From the NCBI RefSeq assembly GCF_003284935.1, contig NZ_QMEV01000005.1:1-64000 (forward strand): a DNA stretch of 64,000 nt, in the 5' to 3' direction. Shown piece after piece: positions 57,119 to 64,000 of the stretch (position 1 is the first letter of the stretch; the number at the start of each line of letters is the position of its first letter). Below the pieces are notes generated by a model. The model saw only the letters and a list, made by a program, of their open reading frames with translations, had not been told where the DNA came from and made no database searches. The position numbers and the translations under genes are program-made. The DNA comes from Mycobacterium colombiense (GTDB lineage Bacteria; Actinomycetota; Actinomycetes; Mycobacteriales; Mycobacteriaceae).

Positions 57119-59506
57119 CTAGAGGCCCTTGGGCCGGGTCCCGATCACCCCGCCGGTGCTGAGGCGGGTCAGTTCTTCGTCGGTCAGCCCGCACCGTTCG
57201 CGCAGGATCTCCTCATTGTGCTCGCCCAGCTTCGGCGGCGGCCGCAGCAGCCACCGCTCCTGGCCGGCGAGGCGAGCGAACGGCGGGCAGGGGTATAGCC
57301 CGAGTCCGGTACTCGCATGGTGCAACGCTTCGAAAAAGCCGCGCTCGCGCAGTTGTGGGTTGTCGGTGACGAGCGACGGCGACACCACCGGCGCGGCGGG
57401 AATTCCCGCGCCCGCCAACAGCTCCACCGTCGAATCGCGTGGCCGCCCGACGAACCAGTCCGCCAGCCGGGCATCGATGTCGTCGGCTCGCCCGTGCCGC
57501 CCGGCGACGGTGGACAGCTCCTTGTCATCGCACCACGCCGGTCGGCCCATCGACTCCACCAGCGCCTGCCACTGCGCGTCGTCGCGAACCGTGATGGCGA
57601 TCCACTCGTCGGATCCGGCGCACCGGTAGATGTTCTGGATCGCCGCGCCGTGACCGCGGTTGCCGCGACGACTCAGCGTCACCCCGAACACTTCGGACTC
57701 GATCGCCTGAATCGCCGTGGCGTTGAGCACGGTTTCCAGCATCGGCAGCTCGACCAGTTGGCCCGTCCCGGTGCGTTCGGCGAAGTTCAGCGCCGCCAGC
57801 ACGGCGAACGCGGCGTGCACACCGGCCAGCGGATCGCACGCCCCGCGCGGTGCCACGGGGGGTGCGTCGGGCAGGCCGGTCACCCAGGCCAGGCCGGCGA
57901 TCTGCTCCATGGTGGGCGCGAACCCGACGCGTTCGCGCCAGGGGCCCTCGACGCCGAACGCGGGCATCCGGGCGAACACCAGGTTCGGGTTGACCTTGCG
58001 CAGCGCATCATCGGTCAGCCCGAATTGCTCCATCACCCGCGGCGAGAAGTTCTCGATCACGACGTCGGCGCCGGCGACCAGCTCGGTGAACAGACCGCGG
58101 CCCCGTTCGGAGCCCAAATCCAGTGTGACCGAACGCTTGTTGGTGTTCATCGCGTGGAACACCCAGCCGTACTCCCACCAGTCGTCCACATCGGTGCGCA
58201 TCCCGCCCGAGTACCGGATGCCGTCCGGGCGCTGGATCGACTCGATCTTGACGACGTCGGCGCCGAACGCGGCCAGCAGGTGGGTTGCCGCGGGCCCGGC
58301 CCAGAAAGCGGTCAGGTCGACGATGCGAACACCGGCCAGCGGTAGCCCGTCGGGCTCCGGCTCCGCTTCGAGTCCCGAACGCCGCCAAGGGGACTCGCCA
58401 TCGGCCTCTCCGACAGAGGGCGTATCGCCCACCGGCGTGGGCGCACAGGCCGCCATCAGCCAGGGCGGCCGGGGCTGATGGAACCCGGCGGGATTGGCGA
58501 CGAAGACCTCGCGATCGCGCACATACTCCAGCTCCCGGATGGTGGAACCGTTGCCCAGCGCCGCGATCGGCAGCCGGAAAAGCTGTCCGAGTTCGACGAT
58601 TTCCGCGACGGTGCGTTCGGCCAGCCACGGATGGATCTGTTCGCGGATCAGGTCGCGGTATTGCCACCGCCCGATCTGAAACCGCAGCTGTTCGATCTCC
58701 TCCAGCACGGGGCACTCCACCATCGCGACGAAGTCGAGCCACTGCTGTCCGGTGACCATCGTGATCCCGACGTAGCCGTCCTTGGCCGGTTCGATCGAGG
58801 GAACCTCGGTGGTGCGGCGGATCGGCGGGACGCGCAGCAGCTGAGAATGCAGCCATTCGCTGCTTTGCATCGTCGTCAGCGCTTCCAGCATGGACAGGTC
58901 CAGATGCTCACCGGGCCCGCCACGCTCGACCCGGCGGCGCACGGCCAGGGCGCCGAAGGCGGCGAACACGCCGCCCATGTACTCCCCGAGATCGCCGCCG
59001 ATGGAGATCGGCGGCCCGGCGGGGTCGCCGCGGAAGCCCGGCGAGCCGGCCCAGGCCTGCAAGGTGAACTCGGTGGCGGCCCGGTCGGCGTAAGGCCCGG
59101 TCCAGCCGAAGTCGGAGATGGTGACGATGATCGCCCGCGGCGAGCGCTCCAGCAGTTGGTCTGGGTCGACGCCCAGCGCCGCGGCGCCCGCCCGGCCCGC
59201 GGTCACCACGATGACGTCGGCACCGGCCAGTTCGTCGCGGTAACGCTGTGAATCCACGGCGAACGTCATGCTGCGCTTGCCCGCGTTGAGGTAACTGAAG
59301 AACGGCGCGGTGCGCCCCGGGGCAACCGGGGAACCGCCGGCGGAGTAGCCCCGCAACGAATCGCCTTGCGGCGGTTCGATTTTACGCACCTGCGCGCCGG
59401 CGTCGAGCAGCAGTTTCCCGCAGTAGCTGCCCGCTATCCGGTCACTGATCTCGACGACACGCAAATCCTGTAGCGGTGTCGGCCGGCGTTCGGCCCGCTC
59501 GCTCAA
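57119..59506 (-). CDS. Double-domain class III (CaiB/BaiF) CoA-transferase
   Basis: 795-residue protein containing two tandem CaiB/BaiF-type domains (about 1-375 and 390-795), where the usual enzymes are homodimers of one 390-460-residue chain. Each half keeps the region of the catalytic Asp (GGDLGEYMGGVFAAFGAL in the first, GACDPLAGVHAAFAVL in the second), so both may be active. Family III enzymes move CoA between acids through an Asp-acyl intermediate; substrates unknown. Start at TTG 59506 with AAGGG upstream. Followed 18 bp downstream by the ferredoxin gene; divergent from the GntR gene with an AT-rich site between. Confidence 0.88.
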   Translation of the reverse strand: MSERAERRPTPLQDLRVVEISDRIAGSYCGKLLLDAGAQVRKIEPPQGDSLRGYSAGGSPVAPGRTAPFFSYLNAGKRSMTFAVDSQRYRDELAGADVIVVTAGRAGAAALGVDPDQLLERSPRAIIVTISDFGWTGPYADRAATEFTLQAWAGSPGFRGDPAGPPISIGGDLGEYMGGVFAAFGALAVRRRVERGGPGEHLDLSMLEALTTMQSSEWLHSQLLRVPPIRRTTEVPSIEPAKDGYVGITMVTGQQWLDFVAMVECPVLEEIEQLRFQIGRWQYRDLIREQIHPWLAERTVAEIVELGQLFRLPIAALGNGSTIRELEYVRDREVFVANPAGFHQPRPPWLMAACAPTPVGDTPSVGEADGESPWRRSGLEAEPEPDGLPLAGVRIVDLTAFWAGPAATHLLAAFGADVVKIESIQRPDGIRYSGGMRTDVDDWWEYGWVFHAMNTNKRSVTLDLGSERGRGLFTELVAGADVVIENFSPRVMEQFGLTDDALRKVNPNLVFARMPAFGVEGPWRERVGFAPTMEQIAGLAWVTGLPDAPPVAPRGACDPLAGVHAAFAVLAALNFAERTGTGQLVELPMLETVLNATAIQAIESEVFGVTLSRRGNRGHGAAIQNIYRCAGSDEWIAITVRDDAQWQALVESMGRPAWCDDKELSTVAGRHGRADDIDARLADWFVGRPRDSTVELLAGAGIPAAPVVSPSLVTDNPQLRERGFFEALHHASTGLGLYPCPPFARLAGQERWLLRPPPKLGEHNEEILRERCGLTDEELTRLSTGGVIGTRPKGL

Positions 59507-59543
59507 TTACACCCGCCCTTCCGATCGGCATGCGACCAGAGAA

Positions 59544-59572
59544 GCTATTTATATCATTACTGCTAAAATAGC
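59544..59572. promoter_or_regulatory. AT-rich operator-like site between CoA-transferase and GntR genes
   Basis: GCTATTT (59544-59550) and AAATAGC (59566-59572) are inverted across a 15-bp AT-rich centre. Inside, 59562-59572 reads GCTAAAATAGC, i.e. CTATTTTAG on the minus strand, the core shared with the sites at 47823, 55574 and 62056. It lies 35 bp from the GntR start and 56 bp from the CoA-transferase start. Confidence 0.65.
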
Positions 59573-59606
59573 TAAGCCAGCGAGTTGCTTGTGTTTCGAG
59601 GATCGG

Positions 59607-60428
59607 ATGACCGCCTTGGGAATTGGCCCCGACGCCCGGCGCCGGTTGTCGGCGCCGCGGATCGCCGAAATCGTAGCCGATGAGTTGCGCCGTCAGATCA
59701 TCGACGGCGAACTCGCGGATGGTGATCTCTTGCCGCGCCAGGAGGTGCTCGTCGAGCAGTTCAACGTGAGCTTGGTGTCGCTGCGCGAAGCCTTGCGGAT
59801 TTTGGAGACCGAGGGGCTGGTGTCGGTGCGGCGGGGCAACCGAGGTGGTGCCGTCGTCCACGCCCCGGCCAAGACCAGTGCCGCGTACATGCTCGGGCTG
59901 CTGTTGCAAAGCGAGTCCGTCGAGCTCGCCGACCTCGGCATGGCCCTGCAGGAACTCGAACCGGCCTGCGCCGCCCTGGCCGCCCGCCGGCCGGACCGGG
60001 CGAGCACCCTGGTGCCCGAACTCACCCGCATCAACGAGTCGATGGCCGAAAACCTGGACGATGGAAGGCTTTTCACCGAGATCGGGCGTGAGTTCCATGA
60101 CCACGTCGTTCGCGGGTGCGGCAATCACACGATCATCGCGGTCGTCGGCAGCCTCGAGACACTGTGGAGCAGCCACGAGCGGCAGTGGGCCGACGAGAGC
60201 GCGTCCCGCGGCACCTACCCGTCGCTCACTCAACGCCGCGCGGTGCTCAACACGCACGTCAAGCTCACCGAGACCATCGCCGAGGGCAACGTCGACCGGG
60301 CTCGCCGCATCGCGGGCCGGCACCTGGCCGACACCCAAACCTACGTCCTGTCCGGTCAGCACGACCAACGCATCTACGCGCTCTCTCCGCAGGCGTTGTC
60401 GCGGCCGCGGGACATTCGACACTCCTGA
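59607..60428 (+). CDS. GntR/FadR-family transcriptional regulator
   Basis: 273-residue regulator: N-terminal winged helix (IAEIVADELRRQIIDGELADGDLLPRQEVLVEQFNVS, SLREALRILETEGLVSVRRGNRGG) and a C-terminal FCD ligand/metal domain (FHDHVVRGCGNHTI, HVKLTETIAEGNVDRARRIAGRHL with conserved Asp/His). ATG 59607 with GAGGA upstream. It sits in the accessory catabolic region next to one of four copies of the CTAT(T/G)TTAG site, so it is the first candidate for the regulator of that regulon. FCD-type GntR proteins usually sense acids or acyl-CoAs. Confidence 0.88.
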   Translation: MTALGIGPDARRRLSAPRIAEIVADELRRQIIDGELADGDLLPRQEVLVEQFNVSLVSLREALRILETEGLVSVRRGNRGGAVVHAPAKTSAAYMLGLLLQSESVELADLGMALQELEPACAALAARRPDRASTLVPELTRINESMAENLDDGRLFTEIGREFHDHVVRGCGNHTIIAVVGSLETLWSSHERQWADESASRGTYPSLTQRRAVLNTHVKLTETIAEGNVDRARRIAGRHLADTQTYVLSGQHDQRIYALSPQALSRPRDIRHS

Positions 60429-60447
60429 AGGGCGGCCTGGAACGGTC

Positions 60448-61167
60448 ATGCGAACCGCATTGGTCACCGGCGGTAGCGGCGGGATCGGAAAGGGGTGCGC
60501 CCGCAAGCTGGTCGAGCGCGGCTACGATGTGGTCCTCTCTGCGCGCCGCGAGGCCCCGCTGCGGGCCGCCGCCGAGGAGATCGGAGCACGCCACCTCGTC
60601 GCCGACGCGTCCGATCCGATCGGATTCCCCGCTGCACTAAGCACATTGGAGGCGATCGACCTCGTGGTGCACGCGGCGGGTGCGCTCGGGGGAACCTACG
60701 CACGCAAGCAGACCTTCGAGCAGTGGCGGGCCATCATGTCGGCCAACCTGGATTCGTGCTTCGTGGTGACGTCCGCGGTCCTGCCGAAGATGTCGGCGGG
60801 CTCGCGGCTGGTGTTCATCTCGTCGTCGGCGGCACACGAGCCGATGCCGGCCCGCACCGCCTACTCCGCATCGAAGGCCGGAATGAACGCGTTCGCGCGA
60901 GCCCTTGCGCTCGAAGTCGACCGCGACGGCATCAGCGTGCACATCGTCACGCCGGGCCCGGTGGCCACCGAGATGCTGCAGGACGTTCCCTTCGAGATGT
61001 ATGCGATTCAGGTGGCGGATGTCGCCGAGGCGGTTGCCTGGCTGGACACCGTCGACCCGTCGGTCGATCTACCTGAGATCCGGCTGTCCGCCGTGGAGCG
61101 CGGCCCGTTCGCGCGCCCGCCGGTGGTGCCTACCGAGGCCCGCCGGCGCCGCCAACAAACGCCTTGA
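60448..61167 (+). CDS. Short-chain dehydrogenase/reductase
   Basis: 239-residue SDR: TGGSGGIG nucleotide motif, SARRE (NADP-type), HAAGALGG, Ser in ISSSAAH and YSASKAG with catalytic Tyr-Lys. ATG 60448, 19 nt after the GntR stop and in the same direction. It could oxidise or reduce a hydroxy/keto group on the substrate of the cluster. Overlaps the convergent luciferase-like gene by 38 bp at the 3' end. Confidence 0.9.
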   Translation: MRTALVTGGSGGIGKGCARKLVERGYDVVLSARREAPLRAAAEEIGARHLVADASDPIGFPAALSTLEAIDLVVHAAGALGGTYARKQTFEQWRAIMSANLDSCFVVTSAVLPKMSAGSRLVFISSSAAHEPMPARTAYSASKAGMNAFARALALEVDRDGISVHIVTPGPVATEMLQDVPFEMYAIQVADVAEAVAWLDTVDPSVDLPEIRLSAVERGPFARPPVVPTEARRRRQQTP

Positions 61168-61996
61168 TCACCGATTCGCCGAACTCGTGCAGCGAGTCCG
61201 GGACGGCGAAATCGGCGAACCAGACATAGAAGCGTTCGACGCCTTGAGCCGCCAGGCCGGCGAAGTGTCCGCTCAGCTCCTCGGCGTCGCCGCAGACCAG
61301 CCCCGGCCCCAGGTTGCCGAACCGCTTGGTGCTCACTTCGCGCACGGCGGTGGGGTCGCTGCCCGTCCGGATAAATCCCACCATCTGCTGGATCGATACC
61401 CGGGCCGATCCCGATTCGGGGGCGAGCTCGGCCAGCCTGTTGAGGTGGTTGGCCGGCACATTCCACCAATCCGCATGTTCGCGAACGAGTTTCATCATCC
61501 GTGGCCCGGTTCCGCCCAGCACCAGGGGTATCGGGTGGGACCTGCGCGGCATCTGCGCGGCCTCCCCCGGCGCATCGCCCCAGTACTGCCTGATCAGCTC
61601 GAGATGCCGGCCCAGTTGTTCGACCCTGGCCCGCGGATCCTGTTGCCCGACATCGAATCTGGTGAATTCCGAGGGCCACGATCCCGCGCCGAGGCCCAAC
61701 TCGAACCTGCCCTCCGAGGCCTCCGACAGCGTGACCGCCTGCTTGGCAAGCACGGCGGGATGGCGAAACGCGTCGCACAGCACCAGATGCCCGATCCGCA
61801 GGCGCTCGGTCTTGGCCGCCACCCAGGTGGCAATGCCCATTGCCTCCCAGATGCTTTCGTCGGGGAGCCCGGGCGCCTCGAGGTGATCGATGAAAGCGAT
61901 CCCGTCGAACCCGCTGGCCTCGGCGTGACGCGCCCGGTCCGCGATGTCGGCCGCCGACAATCTCACCTGCGGCAGGAACAGATACCACTGGGCCAT
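61130..61996 (-). CDS. Luciferase-like (LLM) F420/FMN-dependent oxidoreductase
   Basis: 288-residue TIM-barrel flavin/F420 oxidoreductase: the opening YLFLPQVRLSAADIADRARHAEASGFDGIAFIDH, the LGLGAGSWPSEF and GGTGPRMM segments. In mycobacteria most members of this family use F420 (inference). ATG 61996, divergent from the acyl-CoA dehydrogenase at 62072 with a CTATGTTAG site between. Convergent overlap with the SDR. Confidence 0.87.
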   Translation of the reverse strand: MAQWYLFLPQVRLSAADIADRARHAEASGFDGIAFIDHLEAPGLPDESIWEAMGIATWVAAKTERLRIGHLVLCDAFRHPAVLAKQAVTLSEASEGRFELGLGAGSWPSEFTRFDVGQQDPRARVEQLGRHLELIRQYWGDAPGEAAQMPRRSHPIPLVLGGTGPRMMKLVREHADWWNVPANHLNRLAELAPESGSARVSIQQMVGFIRTGSDPTAVREVSTKRFGNLGPGLVCGDAEELSGHFAGLAAQGVERFYVWFADFAVPDSLHEFGESVIKAFVGGAGGPR

Positions 61997-62055
61997 GCGC
62001 CACCTCTACGTCGGATCCGTGCGATTGCGACGGCACGGCTAGTTTATTATCTTTA

Positions 62056-62064
62056 CTATGTTAG
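62056..62064. promoter_or_regulatory. CTATGTTAG site between LLM and acyl-CoA dehydrogenase genes
   Basis: CTATGTTAG in an AT-rich block (TTTATTATCTTTACTATG), flanked as ACTATGTTAGA. Identical core to 47823 and one base from 55574 and 59563. It ends 7 nt before the dehydrogenase ATG, so binding here would block translation or transcription start. Confidence 0.6.
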
Positions 62065-62071
62065 AGGTCTT

Positions 62072-63139
62072 ATGGATGTCGGGCTGAATTCTGAGCAGCT
62101 GTCGCTGCGCGACACCGTACGCGACATATTACGTACGGAGTGTCCACCCGACGCCGCGCGTCAAGCGATCACCGATCCCGAGCGCTGGCGCACCCTGTGG
62201 AAGACGGTCGTCGACCTCGGTTGGACCGAGCTTGTCGCCCCCGGCGGCGACTACGGACCGGTCGAACTGGCCCTGGTTCTCGAGGAATGCGGTGCGGCGC
62301 TCGCCCCAATTCCGTTGCTGGGCAGCGTCGGTCTGGCCGGCGGTCTGCTGCGCAACACCGGGCTCGACTCGGTGCTGACCGACATCGCCGGCGGTGTGGT
62401 GGCCACCCTGGCCGTCCACGCCCAGGGGACTCGACTGCCCGGGGCGCCGATGACACTGCGCCAGGGCCGCCTGCGCGGCACCGCGGTCGCCGTCCCCCAT
62501 CTGTCGCGCGCGGAGCTCGTCGTCACGCTGGCCCGTTCCGACGACGGTGACACCGTGGCCGCGGTCGTGCGCTGCGGCGACGGCGTCACCCTGGTGCCGA
62601 CGGCCGAATCCACCGATCCCGCTCAGCCCCTGGCCGGCGTCGAGATCGACGCCGAGCCCGTCGCGGTGGCGCCGGTCGACGTCGAATCGGCACTGACGGC
62701 CCCCTGGGTGGCCGCGGCCGCCGACCTTCTCGGCGTGGCGGGCGCCGCGCTGCACCGATCGGTCGAATACGCGAAGTCGCGGCGCCAGTTCGGCCAGCCG
62801 ATCGGCGCGTTCCAGGGCATCAAACACGCGCTGGCCGACAACTACGTCAGCGTCGAACGCGCCCGCAGCCTGACCTACGCCGCGGCGGCGCGGCTCGCCG
62901 ACCCGGCCTCACCGGCGGCGGAGGTGTTCACCGCCGCGGCGCTGGCCAAGGCGGCGGCCAACGATGCGGCGGCCAGTTGCGCGCGCACGTCGGTCCAGGT
63001 GCACGGCGCGCTGGGCCAGACCTGGGAGCACGACGCCCACCTCTACGTCAGGCGCGCCTGGCAGGGCGCCGCCATGCTGGGTGACAGCCGCTCGCTGTAT
63101 TACGAGGTCGGCCGCCGATTCTGCGGGGGTGCCGCATGA
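62072..63139 (+). CDS. Acyl-CoA dehydrogenase, probable non-catalytic subunit of a heteromer
   Basis: 355-residue FadE-type protein, shorter than the 380-400 residues of homomeric enzymes. C-terminal helical domain with VEYAKSRRQFGQPIGAFQGIKH and VQVHGALGQTWEHDAHLYVRRA. Where the catalytic Glu usually sits near the C-terminus (YEG-type), it reads GDSRSLYYEVGRRF, and the FAD-binding GLTEPxAGSD motif is absent. This pattern matches the partner subunit of alpha2beta2 dehydrogenases used on steroid-like acyl-CoAs. ATG 62072. Followed, through a MIRU-like element, by the other subunit. Confidence 0.85.
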   Translation: MDVGLNSEQLSLRDTVRDILRTECPPDAARQAITDPERWRTLWKTVVDLGWTELVAPGGDYGPVELALVLEECGAALAPIPLLGSVGLAGGLLRNTGLDSVLTDIAGGVVATLAVHAQGTRLPGAPMTLRQGRLRGTAVAVPHLSRAELVVTLARSDDGDTVAAVVRCGDGVTLVPTAESTDPAQPLAGVEIDAEPVAVAPVDVESALTAPWVAAAADLLGVAGAALHRSVEYAKSRRQFGQPIGAFQGIKHALADNYVSVERARSLTYAAAARLADPASPAAEVFTAAALAKAAANDAAASCARTSVQVHGALGQTWEHDAHLYVRRAWQGAAMLGDSRSLYYEVGRRFCGGAA

Positions 63140-63192
63140 GCCGCACCGGCGACGATGCAGAGCGCAGCGATGAGAAGGAGCGGTGCCTATGA
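63136..63192 (+). repeat. MIRU-like intercistronic element encoding an 18-aa frame
   Basis: A 57-nt element linking two co-transcribed genes. It forms a mini-ORF, MSRTGDDAERSDEKERCL, whose ATG overlaps the preceding stop (ATGA at 63136) and whose stop overlaps the next ATG (ATGA at 63189). The core GACGATGCAGAGCG is a familiar mycobacterial interspersed repeat. It could keep ribosomes coupled between the two dehydrogenase genes. Confidence 0.8.
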
Positions 63193-64000
63193 GCGCCGTG
63201 GTGGCGGAATTCGGCGCGTGGCTGGCGGAGTTTCTGCCCGACGACTACTACGCGAACTATCGCCGATACCGCTGGGACTTGAGTTTGCGGCGCGATTACC
63301 AGCGGGCCTCGTTCGAGGCCGGCTGGCTGCAGCCGACCTGGCCCCGCGAGCACGGCGGCCGGTCGCTGGGCCTGCGCGACGCCATGGAAGTCCGCATCGA
63401 GGCGGCGCTGCGCTCGGCGCCCAAGCTCCCCAACATCCAGGGGCCCGGCGTCGCCGCGCCGGGCATCCGGCAATTCGGCACGCCCGCCCAGATCGAGCGT
63501 CTGCTCGTTCCGCTGCTGCGCGGCGACGAGTGGTGGGCGCTGGGCATGTCCGAGCCCGAGGCGGGCTCGGATTTCGCCGGCCTGCGCACCCGCGCGGTGC
63601 GCGACGGCGACGTGTTCCGGGTCAACGGCCACAAGATCTGGACCACCCAGGCGCACGTGTCGCGGTGGTGCACCCTGTACGCCCGCACGGATCCCGAAGC
63701 GCCGAAACACCATGGCATCTCGTGCCTCATCCTCGACCTGCGGTCGCCCGGGGTCAGGATCGAGCCCATCCGGATGTCGTCGATCTCCGATGAGACGTTC
63801 TGCGAGGTCTTCCTCGACGACGTCGAAGTGCCGGCGGAGAACCTGCTGGGACCGCTCAACGGCGGCTGGAACGTCGCCCTGTCGTCCCTGCACCACGAAC
63901 GCCAGATGATCTGGATCATGAACTGGGTCGAGATCAAACGCGGGCTCGACGCGGTGCGCGAGGCCACGGACTCGAGCCACGACGTGTACGCCGAACTCGG
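63189..64000 (+). CDS. Acyl-CoA dehydrogenase, probable FAD-binding subunit (partial)
   Basis: First 270 residues of an acyl-CoA dehydrogenase cut by the window end. It carries the FAD motif GMSEPEAGSDFAGLRTRAV and HKIWTTQAHVSRWCTLYARTD, which the preceding small dehydrogenase lacks, so the two complement each other. The likely catalytic Glu would be beyond the window. ATG 63189, directly after the MIRU-like element. An N-terminal PDDYYANYRRYRWDL segment is typical of this large-subunit branch. Confidence 0.9.
   Translation, partial: MSAVVAEFGAWLAEFLPDDYYANYRRYRWDLSLRRDYQRASFEAGWLQPTWPREHGGRSLGLRDAMEVRIEAALRSAPKLPNIQGPGVAAPGIRQFGTPAQIERLLVPLLRGDEWWALGMSEPEAGSDFAGLRTRAVRDGDVFRVNGHKIWTTQAHVSRWCTLYARTDPEAPKHHGISCLILDLRSPGVRIEPIRMSSISDETFCEVFLDDVEVPAENLLGPLNGGWNVALSSLHHERQMIWIMNWVEIKRGLDAVREATDSSHDVYAEL

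Noticed and set aside
57119..59506. Possible sequencing fusion of two CoA-transferase genes
   Set aside because: The linker is continuous and in frame, both halves are complete, and no stop or start pair lies at the junction.

Overview
The window is mycobacterial chromosome. Evidence: a single giant type I fatty acid synthase gene (about 9.3 kb), an MmpS-like and an MmpL protein, an L,D-transpeptidase lipoprotein of the LdtMt2 type, a 13E12-type HNH gene, F420-type oxidoreductases, uniformly high GC, and gene order matching the M. tuberculosis Rv2486 / Rv2495c-Rv2525c backbone. The extra genes suggest a non-tuberculous species, perhaps of the M. avium complex; the species cannot be fixed from sequence reading alone.

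Layout. 0-3.7 kb: cutinase, small secreted and hypothetical proteins, echA14. 3.7-14.2 kb: a leucine / branched-chain keto acid degradation block on the minus strand: bkdABC (keto acid dehydrogenase E1a, E1b, E2), citE, a MaoC-type hydratase, fadE19, accA1 and accD1. It is transcribed divergently from a TetR repressor (bkaR type), with clear palindromic operators between. Adjacent genes from accD1 to citE, and bkdB/bkdC, overlap by exactly 4 nt, which points to translational coupling. 14.2-33 kb: housekeeping and envelope genes: MmpS-like protein, MFS transporter, SDR, HerA-like ATPase, orn, tRNA-His with a strong terminator, ldtB, DMT transporter, MmpL, an Eis-like acetyltransferase, tRNA-Lys, DUF3556, bcp, a P450, a Ddn-like reductase and an M20 peptidase. 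33-44.3 kb: fas with acpS (which activates the Fas carrier domain) and the Tat-exported DUF1906 protein.

44.4-64 kb (right edge): a dense accessory catabolic region not expected from the M. tuberculosis order. It holds a MerR regulator with a Rieske oxygenase, a CrtC/AttH-like lipocalin protein, an aldehyde dehydrogenase, a 13E12 HNH gene, and a six-gene operon (Rieske oxygenase, acyl-CoA ligase, NTF2-like protein, two hotdog-fold proteins, DinB-like protein). Divergent from that operon lies a P450, followed by a facing 3Fe-4S ferredoxin. Then come a double-domain class III CoA-transferase, a GntR regulator, an SDR, a luciferase-like oxidoreductase and a pair of acyl-CoA dehydrogenases, the last cut by the window end. 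Together these can oxygenate a ring or chain, activate the acid to a CoA thioester and carry out dehydrogenation and hydration. The paired two-subunit dehydrogenase and hydratase resemble those used for bulky or cyclic acyl-CoAs such as steroid side chains; the real substrate is unknown.

Most notable observation: four divergent promoter regions in the accessory region (47.8, 55.6, 59.6 and 62.1 kb) each carry the AT-rich near-palindrome CTAT(T/G)TTAG, so four gene pairs probably form one regulon. Other points are a dispersed 45-bp palindromic element, a MIRU-like 57-bp element encoding an 18-residue peptide between the two dehydrogenase genes, and an acyl-CoA ligase with Arg where the usual catalytic Lys should be.
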